Origin: Panicum virgatum
Taxonomy: Eukaryota > Streptophyta > Magnoliopsida > Poales > Poaceae
Length of the DNA stretch: 64,000 nt
Assembly (NCBI RefSeq): GCF_016808335.1
Contig: NC_053137.1
Location: forward strand, 1,178,001-1,242,000
Direction of reading: 5' to 3'
The notes beneath the pieces are model-generated. The model did no database searches, was not told the DNA's origin, and saw only the letters and a program-made list of their open reading frames with translations. Shown piece by piece: positions 47,255 through 57,860 of the stretch; position 1 is the first letter of the stretch, and each line of letters begins with the position of its first letter. Both the position numbers and the translations under genes were made by a program.

Positions 47255-47610
47255 GCATTGCGGCGTCGAGGATGCTGGTGCTTGAGAACTCGTTGCCGGA
47301 CGGCGGCGGCGGCGTGCCGTGAACGGCGTCCCAAACACGCTGCTCAAGCTCCCGGCGAGGCCCGACGGTGGGGCGCCGCCGCGAGCCGGGATGCCTGTCA
47401 TCAGGCTCAACTTGCACGAGATCGTCGAGGTCGTGTTCCAGAACACCGAGAACGAGCTTCGGTGACGGGTACGACTTCTGGGTTGTCAGGTGAGCATTTG
47501 CTGCCCATTTTCAGTAGCTCAAACTTCCCCTGCTCTTCACTTGTGAAGAACAGCTGCAATGGCCAGTGAACAGAGATGCATGCAGTGGCATACAGTTCAG
47601 GTATTGCATC
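47255..47610 (+). pseudogene. SKU5-similar gene fragment with retained intron (exons 2-3)
   Basis: The stretch follows the last third of exon 2 of the gene at 37736: GCGTCGAGGATGCTGGTGCT, a shortened middle that lacks the LADNYNIANVIEW region, then RLNLHE-VEVVFQNTENEL and GYDFWVV. The donor and start of intron 2 (gtgagcat) are still present, followed by exon 3-like CAATGGCCAGTG and CATACAGTTCAGGTATTG. In-frame stops and deletions make it a pseudogene. Keeping the intron shows DNA-level duplication, not retroposition. Confidence 0.8.
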
Positions 47611-48445
47611 TTGGAAGCATCTCTCTACCACCCCAGGGCAGGAAAGTTCTCTGTTGGGTTTCTTCTCTAAGTGCTTTATCTCCGAAAGGACATGCTAATT
47701 GCTTCATGGGCGCAAAAGAAGCACAATGGTCTCGTTTCTTGTTCTTGTTCGTTTTCGTTTCCAATGTTTTATCCTTTCGAGATCAGTACCTGCATCAAGG
47801 TGGTGGTATTAGATTCTTCTTTTTCTGTTTTCACAGGATGCTCTTAGGTGTAGTTCAAAGAATTGTTTGGGCCCACAACTATTGTCAATCGAATGCCCCG
47901 AAGGGAAACTCAATCTTGAACTTATGGATGGCAACGGGCACATTACTCGCACCTTGGGCCGCGCAAGCATGGTCTGGCCACCCGCGTGCTCTGCGCGTGC
48001 GAGCGACGACGGCAGCGGGGCGCCGCTGCTCGAGCGCCTATGCGCGGCCATATTGATCTTTGGATTGTCTAAACTCTCAAGATGTCCGGTTGCATGCCAT
48101 TCTTAGCATCACTTAAAATTTGAATGCCAAAAAGCTCAAACAAAGCTTAACCCTAGCAAATCTCTTTCCAGACAAGGGCTAACTTTATCGGATTTCTCAA
48201 AAAAAAAAAATCGGAAAAAAATTCCCTCAAACTGTACGCAAACAATCTAATATGAAAAACAAGACATCACAATGCGTAGAATGAGAAAACATGTGGCCTA
48301 GGAGGTAACGGGTTAGTACGAATTTAAAATTACCGAGAATTTTTATCAAACCGGTCACCACCGATAAACATGATTATCAGTTTTCTCTTCTTTTTTTCGC
48401 CGAGAAACTTTTCCCCATGATGCTTTGGCGAGGGGACATGATTTG
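47611..48445. other. Intergenic DNA, no gene recognised
   Basis: An ORF at 47559-48056 (plus) starts within the SKS relic and has no family motif. Nothing else is supported. Confidence 0.4.
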
Positions 48446-51368
48446 TGTCACAACCCGGGAAAAAAAGGAGAAAAGAAAATAAAAATCGCGTCCGGGCCCA
48501 CCTGTCAGCCCCTCCATCCTCTCCTTCCCCTGTTCTGCTCGGCGCCGCGGCACGCGTCGCCACCGCCGGCAAACCTCGTTCCACGCGTCGTCGATCCTCG
48601 ATCCACGTGCGTCCTTATCCGCGCGACCGCCCGCTCCCTCTCCCCTCTAGCTCCCGTGCCCGACCGGCCCTCTTCCCTGCCTCAAACCCTAGCTCCGAGC
48701 TCCCGTCGCCGCCGGCCGCCACGATTCGCCGCCTACGGTGAGCGCCGCCTCGATCCCTCACACGGGAAGCTTCTCCTACCCCTCCTCGACCTATTCCCCG
48801 TCTCACCCGGCCCCTTCCCCTCCCCTGCAGGGCCACCGCCGCTCGCCTTCGCCCGCCGCCGCCCCTGTCCGCCGTGCCGCTAGCCCGCTGCCGCTCTCCG
48901 CCCGTGCTCTTACCGGTGAGGTTCGCCGCCGCCTTCTCCTCGCCGTGCGCGCCTCCCCTGCCCCGCTTCGGCTCCGCTTCGCGCCGCCGCCGCTCGCCGT
49001 CGCCGCGCGCGGTCGCCGCGCCCCGCCGCGGGTCAAGGCCCCGGGGTGGCCTTGACTCGGCCTGGTGGGCCGCTGGCCCATGGGCCCGGCTTGTCAGCCG
49101 CTGGGCTGGCCGGCTTGGGTGCCCCCAACATTTTTTTTCCAGTGTTTTCTTTGTGTAGCAATCGTGCAAAATTTGTGTAAATTCGTGTGTAGCTCCAAAA
49201 ATTATGAAACTTATTTTGTTGGATTCCTCTAGCTGAGATCTACTTAGGAAAAATATTGTTGTGCATGTTAATTTGTTGTAGATTTATCTATCGATTTATC
49301 TTTCAAAAGTGAGTTTATTGCTTATTTATTTGTGTACTGCTTGAAAAATGCCAAACTAAATTTTGTTAGACTCCTTGTAAGGTGTAGTTTCCAGTAGTGC
49401 AACTTACTCATGTGTTTCCTTGCTTTTGGTTAGGGTATCATTTCGATTTCGTGCTTGCTGTCCAAAATATGGTTTAATATAGAACTTTTTTCTGGAAAGT
49501 GAGAAAATGGCAAAACTAGTTTTGTTAGCCTTGTGTTTCTACCTAGTTTCTATGATATTTTTCTTGGATTTGTTTAGTTAATTTTGCATGCCTTTTCTGA
49601 TTTGTCTTGCTTTGAGTAGCTGAAAATTGATCTATTTATGGTTATTTATAGAAAAATGTTTTTGCTGCAAAACCAATTTTCATGAGTTCTTTGTTATGTT
49701 CTCTGCATGCTAAAATTATTTCATGATTTATGCTTGCTTTTTAGTTCATTCTTTAATTCTTGCATCGCATTCATGCATTTTAGTGACCGGACCGTCGGAG
49801 AACGAACCCGTGGAACCCGCCGAGTCCGTGGAGCCTGAACCCGGAATCCCATTCGTGGTCGAGTCGGAAGCTAACCAAGGCAAGCAGCTAAGCATATTCC
49901 TTGCACCTTTCTAATCTAATTTAGTTTAGCTATTCCACTGGGTATTGTTGGGCTATAAATGTAGTATGTATGTATTGCATTTTGATACCTATCTTCATGC
50001 ATAATCCATCCTTGATTTGTTATCCCTATTCTTGGCACTAGTTAGATAGTTAATTACTTAATCTGACTATATGCTTAGCCCTGCTTAGAATACTTATATT
50101 GCTTGCTAGAAAGGAATGGTTTGGAGTATCACACTTACCTGTTTATCCTTGATCGCACTTGAGCTGGGGCAAGTAGAAGTTGGTAGTATCGAGATTCGAG
50201 CGGAATGGTAGGGCCTAGAGAATGAAGTCACATGGGCATAGTCCGCTTGGATCGATTAAGGACCGAGTGGATGACGTTGGTTTTGAGCACCTTTCCGTGC
50301 TACCACATATCCAATATAATGGAACGGATAAGCCAATTACCTTCTTTGACTTGGTCATTGAGGTCCGGTCCCAGATGCGTGGCCAAGGGCTATGCAGGGA
50401 GGTTTAGTGTGTCCCCGAGTGGAACTATGTGTAGGAAAGTTTAGAGAAGTCTCCGGTGGAACTAAATCTCCACGCGCAAGCTGGGCGTACCCTCAACGGT
50501 TGAGCCTTGTTGGGAACGGTTGACGTGAGTACCCCCTTGCCCGGCGTGATCGGTTGGGTGAGTCGCATGGTCCTCGCGTCGTGTGGGTAAAGTAGTACAC
50601 CCTTGCAAGGTTATAATCAATTCGAATTGCCGCGCTCTCGGTTATGAGCACGCTCTTTAACCCATGAACTCCTCATAGAATATCGTTTATGCTGAGAATG
50701 GTTCATGTTACAGCTATGATCAGTTATAGATTATGTTACTCTCTTAACCAACTAAAAGTGTTGGGTTGGGCAAGATTAATTAATTTGATAGGTGATAGTG
50801 TAGAGATCTAGTGCTTATGCAATAATTACTTAACCTTAAAGTTTTTACTTGAGCCATTGCATGATCCTTGTGTACGTAATCGCGTAAGTCTTGCGAGTAC
50901 CTTTTGTACTCAGGTTGCTTTCTAAACCTAGTTGCAGGTGAGCCCGAAGTGGTGTTCGGCCATTTCTACCCCGCTGATCCTAATGCGGGGGAAGAGTAGG
51001 CTGTTGCTGCTGTGGTGATGTCCTTGAGCAATGCATCATCATCTTAAGTAAGTTTTATCGTAGCTGAGCTTCGGGAGAGCATGTATTTTCAATAAGCTCT
51101 AAATCTCTGTTTAATATGACTCGCGTGAGCCCAAGGCTTGTAAAGTGAAGCTTGAAACCCACCTATATTGAACTTGTAATATTAAGTCTCGAACTCTGGT
51201 TTTATATAACTGCTCTTTGTGGATTGTTGGCTATGTATTCGATTGTATACGGTATGTGCATATGCTGATTCTGGGCGTATGTTGGAGCACATACCGGGAC
51301 TACCGGATTTGATATTATTTTGAATGAATGACGTGTCGGTTATTCGTGTCTCTAGATGTGGGATAACA
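48446..51368 (+). repeat. Probable Tekay-type (chromovirus) LTR, about 2.9 kb
   Basis: The segment starts TGTCACAACCCGGG and ends near GTGGGATAACA, imperfectly inverted as LTR ends are. The first 600 bases are GC-rich with a gggcccacctgtcag motif, the middle is AT-rich. A readable EPVEPAESVEPEPGIPFVVE stretch near 49805, then cttgcgagtaccttttgtactcagg near 50890 and a gcgggggaagag motif, are features I associate with long Tekay/Del LTRs of grasses. No internal domain follows and the 5 bases at each side (atttg, cgtgg) do not match, so it is a solo or truncated LTR with uncertain edges. Orientation is inferred from end order only. Confidence 0.6.
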
Positions 51369-52513
51369 CGTGGCACGCTCTACGGCAAGCACGTGTTAAC
51401 TCTCATCTGGGTGATAATGACCGGCGGTTCGTTTAAAATAGTATCAAATTGGACGGTTCTCACAATTTGGACTCGATCGAGGGCAGCCATTGTTATCACT
51501 GATCAAGTAGGGGACTTCGCTGATGCAGTCAAGGCACTCTTCGGTATCTTCTCCCGTCTCCTCTTGTTGACTCTGGTGGCCACTCCCATGGAGCAAGCGC
51601 GGCGGCCGGTGGTGATCGAAGTGTGCGAACGGGAACTCGAGGCGCGTCAAGCACGCAGTCACGAATGGCCAGGCGGACCTGCCAATATAGTTGCCGGCTC
51701 GTGGGCTTCTGCGCACGTTCTTGGTCCAGTCCATTTTTTGGCCCAGTGCAATCGGAGTCTCTGTTTGAGTAAAACCCAGCCAATCAACAAATACCAAAAC
51801 AAATTAAAACGCAAACTGTGTTTTTGACTCCACAAAGTCGATCAGATTCCTTTGCACCTGCGCGTATAAAGAAACAATTTTGATCCATTCCAAGCAAAAT
51901 ATGGAAGAGCATTAGGGTTATATTACCTGAAACAATGAAATTTACTGTTAAAAAAATTGCTAAAAACTGTCCGCCATTTAGTATGTAGGAGCCCGGAGCA
52001 AGAAGATATGCGGGACTTCACGAGGTATCTTGCATAGATCAAAGTTCGAAACTAACATGTCCAAATTCAGATTACTAAATCGCCTTATGCTAGGCAAATG
52101 GTGTAAAATTTTGATTATCATGCGGGCCGTTAAGGGTCACAATGAAATGATTCACGTGGGGATGCTCTCCCCCCGTTGACCCTCAAAAAAAAATTCAGAT
52201 TACTTGCACAGTGACATTTTTTTTGGTGCCCTCGAAAAAAAAGTGACATTTTTTTTGTGACAATGATTGCATTGGGGGCATATATATGCAAATCCAATCA
52301 TTCTTGTCACAACCAGATGGAAACTAACAATGGACATCGCAAAGAGCACTTCTCTGGCTAGAATGAAATAAATCTCTTAACAAATAAAATTACTCTAGAA
52401 AAATAGATAACAAAAAAGTCAAATACACTTTAAGCAAGTGACTGATCGATCAAGTCCGGGAAAACAGTATAGCCTAACGACCCATGGATCGGAACGGAAT
52501 AGAGACCTAATTG
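51369..52513. other. Intergenic DNA, no gene recognised
   Basis: An ORF (51324-51827, plus) spans the presumed LTR edge and has no known motif. The last part is the presumed 3' UTR of the F-box gene at 52514. T-rich runs occur near 52215-52260. Confidence 0.4.
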
Positions 52514-53794
52514 CTAGCGAAAGCTTTCAAAGGGGTCGGCCGCTGACAAATCATGTAGTTGCTTTCGCTCACAACGATCGCTAAGTGACCTGCTAATGGA
52601 CATGTTACGAGGTACAAAATCGAACTGCACATGCCTCGCCCTCTTGTTGATCTGGAGGAGCCTACGTTGTGTTTCAACCCACGCGCTGCTAATCGTCCTA
52701 TTTCCATCTTCTTCTAATAGTAACTCAAGCGTCACTGACTCCAGCACTCTAGCTTTCGACATGAAGAACTTGGCAAAGTTAACATGCGACTTGTTCCCAA
52801 GATAGCCTGCCAACACAATTTCCTTCAGATGGATGTCAAGGGTTCCAATAAGATTCCGGTATTTAAGACGCCATGCATTTTTCTTTCCCCCATGAAGCTG
52901 AATGTTAGAACCTAAGCTAGAGCCATTGCCGGTACCTTCTGAAAGACTGGTGGTGGTGCCAAACTGGAGTCTCAGGAAGTTGCTAGTCAGTTTCCCCAAA
53001 ATCGCCAACCTCGGCGCCGAAATCACCGAGATGTCCATGTCCTCCTTATCTCTGAAGAACAGCAACCTTTCCAGACATGGGGCATCCTCGATGATGAGGC
53101 GCTGCAGCCTGAGCTGGCCTCCCGAACCAGAACACACCGCGATGCTCCTGAGGCTAGGGGACACGATCTGGGTTCGCGGGCAGCCAAGGTTCTCGACCAG
53201 AAGCAAGCTCTCCAGGACAGGGCAGCCGGCGATCAGCGCGTGGAGAGAGCCCGCCGAGATCCTGGCGTTCACAAGGCTGAGCTGCTTGAGGAGCGGCAGG
53301 TGGAGCGCGCCGGCGGTGGCGTCCCCGTCCGAGAAGCTGCAGCCGCCGAAGCTGGCGGCGCGGAGAGTGGGGGCGAAGCGGCGCGCCGGCTCGGGCAGCG
53401 GCGGCGGGTGCGGAAAGCTCAGGTGGAAGTCGAGCTCGTGGAGGTTGTTGAGGGCGGGGGACCGGAGCCAGCCGTCCAGTGTCGCGGCGCCGCCCTCGCG
53501 TGGTACGACGCGGACGAAGAAGCGGCGGACGGGGCCACGGTGCGAGGAGAGGATGCGGGAGACCTCGTCGGAGGTGATGCTCTCGCCGCGGAGGTCCAGG
53601 AGGGGGAGAGAAGCGGAGGCCCAGATGTGGCGCCACCGGGAGGAGAGGGCCTGCGTGCGGGCGCCCTCCTTGGTGGGGAGAAGCGAGACGATCTCGCCGA
53701 GAACGGCGTCGGGGAGGCCGCTGATGTGGTCCCTGAGGCGCTCCTCTTCCTCCAGCCTCCTCTTCCTCGCGGCTCTGGTGACTACCACCCCCAT
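52514..53794 (-). CDS. F-box/LRR/FBD-type protein (single exon)
   Basis: One open frame of 426 residues. The F-box lies at about 19-60 (LRDHISGLPDAVLGEIVSLL, QALSSRWRHIWASASLPLL). LRR-like strands follow (LHELDFHLSF, LLKQLSLVNARISAGSLHAL, CPVLESLLLVENLGC, LRLQRLIIEDAPCLERLLFF), then ISAPRLAILGKLTSNF and the grass-specific C-terminal block GKKNAWRLKYRNLIGTLDIH through VLESVTLELL and AADPFESFR. Between these two blocks the residues SLSEGTGNGSSLGSN replace a longer segment that I expect in grass relatives, so an internal deletion of roughly 40-50 residues is likely (inference). The frame stays open, so a product is possible. As an F-box protein it would join an SCF ubiquitin ligase; the substrate is unknown. 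Confidence 0.9.
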   Translation of the reverse strand: MGVVVTRAARKRRLEEEERLRDHISGLPDAVLGEIVSLLPTKEGARTQALSSRWRHIWASASLPLLDLRGESITSDEVSRILSSHRGPVRRFFVRVVPREGGAATLDGWLRSPALNNLHELDFHLSFPHPPPLPEPARRFAPTLRAASFGGCSFSDGDATAGALHLPLLKQLSLVNARISAGSLHALIAGCPVLESLLLVENLGCPRTQIVSPSLRSIAVCSGSGGQLRLQRLIIEDAPCLERLLFFRDKEDMDISVISAPRLAILGKLTSNFLRLQFGTTTSLSEGTGNGSSLGSNIQLHGGKKNAWRLKYRNLIGTLDIHLKEIVLAGYLGNKSHVNFAKFFMSKARVLESVTLELLLEEDGNRTISSAWVETQRRLLQINKRARHVQFDFVPRNMSISRSLSDRCERKQLHDLSAADPFESFR

Positions 53795-53868
53795 GGCGGC
53801 CGGCGGCGACGGCGATCGGGGGAACGGATAGGCGGCCTACGAATGATCCTGATCCCCGAACGGACAGC

Positions 53869-53877
53869 TATATATAA
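53869..53877 (-). promoter_or_regulatory. TATA box of the F-box/LRR gene
   Basis: On the minus strand CTTATATATAG lies about 75-83 bases before the ATG at 53794, giving a short leader. Spacing and sequence fit a plant TATA box. Confidence 0.55.
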
Positions 53878-53879
53878 GA

Positions 53880-54801
53880 TACTTGCCGGCACGTGCGTGG
53901 GCTTTCATGCGCACGTGTTCTTCTTGGCCCAATCTGTTCTTTTCCTTTTTGTCAAACCCATGTCCACCGTCTTGGTGTATCTCCCCGGCCCATGTCAACG
54001 GCATGAGGGGCGGGCGGCGTTGTGTCATGGCGGCTGCGGCGGCGCGGCGAGACGGCGATGAATCGGCGAAAAGTACAAAATATTTCAATTGCGATGGCGA
54101 GAGAAAGATAATATAGTCAGATGTATTGACCAATCAACCATCTGCTCGAGGAAAGAAATAACTGAATCTAATCAATGAGAATCAGAAAAGCACGCCTGGG
54201 AACAGATGATCAATTCTTTCTTCCTCATGCTTCAGAACTTTCTCCACTGCTGCCTCAGCCACGTTCAAATTGTTTTTTTTTTCAAGTAGCAGGTTAGTTA
54301 CTGGCATGATGCAATTGGTGAAGTTAACAGCATAAACTCTTCTTCTCTGCTACTGCCTCAGCTTCAAGATTTCAGTTGCAGGGACTGAAGGTTCCACTGA
54401 GATTTTGTTCCATTCCATATTGACATGGGTATTCCCCCACACCAACAGAACATCGGACATTGCCAACCAGCATTTAACATTTCACTCACAATGGTGTGCT
54501 TTTCACAGTGTCAACTACCTGCTTGCCAAACACTTCGCATGTCCACTGCACTATCTCAAAATAATACCTGGGCATTAGGGACAGAATATGATCCAACAAT
54601 ATCTGAACTGTATGTATGTCTGATCAGACCAACCTGGCTCCTAATTAATCATCAGGCAATTCATGAATTAATCATCAGTCAATTCATGGTTGTACCTTCT
54701 AACATCTGAAAACAAACTTCAAATTTTGGAGAACAAAGCTACCATGAAGTTCTAGAGTCCGTTGTTCTGAGGTTGCTACTCAAGAGGTCGCCAGGGTTCT
54801 A
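53880..54801. other. Intergenic DNA, no gene recognised
   Basis: A GC-rich patch at 53990-54060 carries a short ORF on each strand without motifs; the rest is AT-rich. A short repeat (aattaatcatcag...caattcatg) occurs near 54643-54690. Confidence 0.4.
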
Positions 54802-54810
54802 TAATTTACC

Positions 54811-55332
54811 GGAAAAAGTCTATATCACCCCCTCAACTATGGGAGTGGACTACATAACCCCCCAACCTATAAAACGGTCTATATCACCTCCTGAACTTTC
54901 CAAAACCGGTTAAATTACCCCTCTAAAGGAGTTTTAAAAAATCATAGTAAATCATAGAAAAATCATAAAATGAAAAATCCAATTGTGTTAGACTTCAAAT
55001 GAGTAGATCTATACAGTGCACATATAATATGGTATGCTTCAGTACATTTTTTTACAACTATGAAGAAAAGCATAAATCTAAAGCTACAGCAAAAAAATAT
55101 ACTAAAGCATATCATATTATATATTCACTGTGTAGATCTACTCATTTGGAGTCCAACACAATTGGATTTTTCATTTTATGATTTTTCTGTGATTTACTAT
55201 GATTTTTCGAAACTGCTTTAGGGGTAATTTGACCGATTTTGAAAAGTTTAGGGGGTGATATAGACCTTTTTATAGGTTGAGGGGTTATGTAGTCCACCTC
55301 CCATAGATGAGGGGGTGATATAGACTTTTTCC
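54811..55332. mobile_element. Foldback Mutator-like MITE with exact 9-bp duplication
   Basis: A 522-bp imperfect palindrome with ends GGAAAAAGTCTATATCACCC and the inverse at the right, arms of about 240 bases and a small centre near 55060-55090. The exact 9-bp duplication TAATTTACC flanks it (54802-54810 and 55333-55341), pointing to Mutator-like transposition. No ORF. The arm sequence differs from the 40126 element, so it is a separate family of the same build. Confidence 0.9.
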
Positions 55333-55341
55333 TAATTTACC

Positions 55342-55918
55342 TACTACAAAAATGTGGTCAATTCAAATATCAATATCCGCGCATTGCGTAAGGAAATTTT
55401 TTCCTTTTTCAAACGAGGTATGGGTGTTTCTCTTTCTCCTGAACCTCTCAGATCTCTAATCGTACAGCCCTATCAGTGCTGGCATGCAGCTGCCCTTTCA
55501 ACTATACTTTCTTCTGACAGTGAGACTACTCAAGAGTAAAATATCAGTATTCAGTCTTGCAGCAGCAGCATTTTAACTGTAAATTGCCATCCACTTCAGC
55601 ATACATATTTTAATATAGAAGGAACAATATCCACCCCAGGGTTTGGTGCAAGCTGAAATTCAGAAAATGCACGTAGATTGGGTGCATGCAGGGCTGTGAT
55701 AGCCAGCTTACAGATAAGGCTAATGGACAAGCTACTAAATTTGGGAGATACCGGTTTCTTAAAGAAAAGACATAACCCTAAAAGGCCAGCAAATTAAGAC
55801 TAGAACTAGTTTTACTGATGTTAAATAACTCTCACATCATAAAGCTTACACTAGTAACCATTACCAAGGGACCACAACCCAATTTCCACTTGGGCTGAGA
55901 AGCCTACAGATCAGCACT
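55342..55918. other. Presumed 3' region of the F-box gene
   Basis: No gene is recognised. It would include the 3' UTR of the minus-strand F-box gene if its second exon (55989-55919) is used. Confidence 0.35.
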
Positions 55919-57860
55919 TTAAGCATTTGCTGCACTTGAAAAACAAGTACTTGGTCCCTCACCTGTAGAGGCTGCTGCTGCTCCCAGCGCTGCAGGAATA
56001 CAGAAATTTTGAACATGACATCAGCTTGTTGGGAACAAATTTCTCCTCAATGATTATTTGCTTCAAAATTCTAACTAGACACAGAACAAATGAATTATTG
56101 GCTTACAGAACAGGCAAACAAACCACAGCTGTCAGGCAACAGCCACGCTTGATAAATAAGAGAATTTGGACTGAACTCACGAAAGAAACACCTCTCTGTT
56201 TAGTACAAATACAATTATCTATATTTCTATATTATCTAGTGGCAATGACAGATCATGGATGCTAATATATACAGTGTAGAAGCACATGTAGGTTATGACT
56301 TTAAAAAGGAAAATAGATCTCTCCTGCTGGATACCTTACTGGTAACAACTACACCAGATCATTAACACCCTTCTGTTTGTGTTAAATACAAGCATCAATT
56401 TTTTTTTGTTAAGTGACAATGATAAATCAAAGAGAAGGAATGTAAAAGGTTAAAGATTGTCGGGAGGCTGATATATGTTGTAAAAAACCATCTAGGTAAT
56501 GGCTTTTCATTAAAGAAACAGTATCTCCTTCTGGGTACATTACTGGCCCAAGCCTAAATTCAGATCAGTTATCAATATCCTATCATCTGCCCATAACAGT
56601 TGAAATAGATTAATAAATTCTTAGGCATATCTAGCCAATATGAAATTCGGTCCGTATCTATGTCAGAGAAACACAGTTTTTGTATGAAATTGTGATACTC
56701 TGGTTTCATAATCTAATTGATTTTGATCACAAATAAGCACAGCTGTGCTGGGCTAAAGATAGAGAGACAAGGGATATGAGGCTAGTACCTGGGGTGTGGA
56801 AGCTCATGTAGGGGAAAATGATGGAAACACCATTGACAGTGCGGAGCTTCTTCACATAGCTAGACTTTAGATCAATTCTGAAGTGTCCATAATTTGTTTC
56901 CATAAAAATGAAACCAATGCCCTCCGCGAAGCCAGCAACATCAGGTGGCATTACGAGGGCACCATCAGGGAGCAGTGTTTTCAGGTCAATGGCTCTCTTC
57001 TGTGCCCATCCTGCATCTTTGTCAGAAGCAACCTCTCTCGACCACAGGCAGAGATTAGAACCAGACACGGTGGCGAACCCCAGTCGCCTGTCGTCCGTAG
57101 CCATGAGCACGATGCGCCGCTCTGAGAAGCAAGCAGATGGTGGTAGGTGAATCATATGCATTTCCCTTGTGCTAATGTTGCACTTCAGGATTTGGGTCTT
57201 TGTCTGAAGCAGGAAGTAGAGTTCATTCCCCACAAGGGCGCTGGGCTCCAACACCAAAGCGTCATCGGTTTGTTGAGCAAAAGGATCTGATGCGTCACTC
57301 CACGAACCAGTCTCCGATGAGTAGACGAAGTTGAAAATCCCTGTGTGGCTTGTGGCCACGAAGAACACGGCGAAGGGTTTGCCGTGGCAGTCCAGGTGGT
57401 CGCAGCCGGCAGCGGTGCAGAACACGGCCGCGTTCCAGCTGTCCGGGTACCAGAAAATCCAGGGCAATTTATGTTCCTCCTTCCCGATGGGGTCCCAGAC
57501 GAACAAGTACTTGTTCCCCCGGTCCGACTCCCAGACGAGGAGGACGCGGCCGTGGCGTGTGTCGATCACGCGCGAGCTTTCCATGTCGACGCGCTTCAGG
57601 CAGGAGCAGGTGCGGACGAAGCGGGCGACGGTAGAGGGCAGGCTATAGAAGCTGCCCGAGTCGATGTTGCAGGAGAAGCCGAGCATGTGGGGCGCGCGGT
57701 GGAACTCGCGGAACCTGCGGCGGAAGCCGGGGGCCGCGATGAGGCGGCACCAGCGCCTGCAGACGAGGGCGGCGCGGACGAGGGTCGCGGCGTCAGCAGG
57801 GTGGATGCGGAGGAAGATCTCCTCGGTGAGATCGTCCAGCAGCGCCGGCGCCGAAGCCAT
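55919..57860 (-). CDS. F-box protein of a grass-expanded family (1-2 exons)
   Basis: Exon 1 begins at the ATG at 57860. The F-box occupies about residues 6-50 (LLDDLTEEIFLRIHPADAAT, ALVCRRWCRLIAAPGFRRRF), followed by FHRAPHMLGF and a beta-propeller-like region (HGRVLLVWES, LFVWDPIGKEEHKLPW, ALVGNELYFLLQTKTQILK) common in grass F-box proteins. The frame can run on to a stop at 56727 (377 residues). A clear donor (CCAG/GTACTAG, 56789/56788) and an acceptor (CTGCAG, before 55989) allow a short second exon 55989-55919 encoding ALGAAAASTGEGP and a stop, giving 380 residues; I favour this because its Ala/Ser/Gly tail resembles relatives as I recall them. It presumably recruits a substrate to an SCF ubiquitin ligase. 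Confidence 0.88.

Noticed and set aside
48425..49169. GC-rich Arg/Pro-rich ORFs on both strands
   Set aside because: They fall in the GC-rich head of the probable Tekay LTR and have no protein family.
51324..51827. 167-codon plus-strand ORF
   Set aside because: It crosses the presumed LTR edge, and the antisense strand is equally open. No motif.
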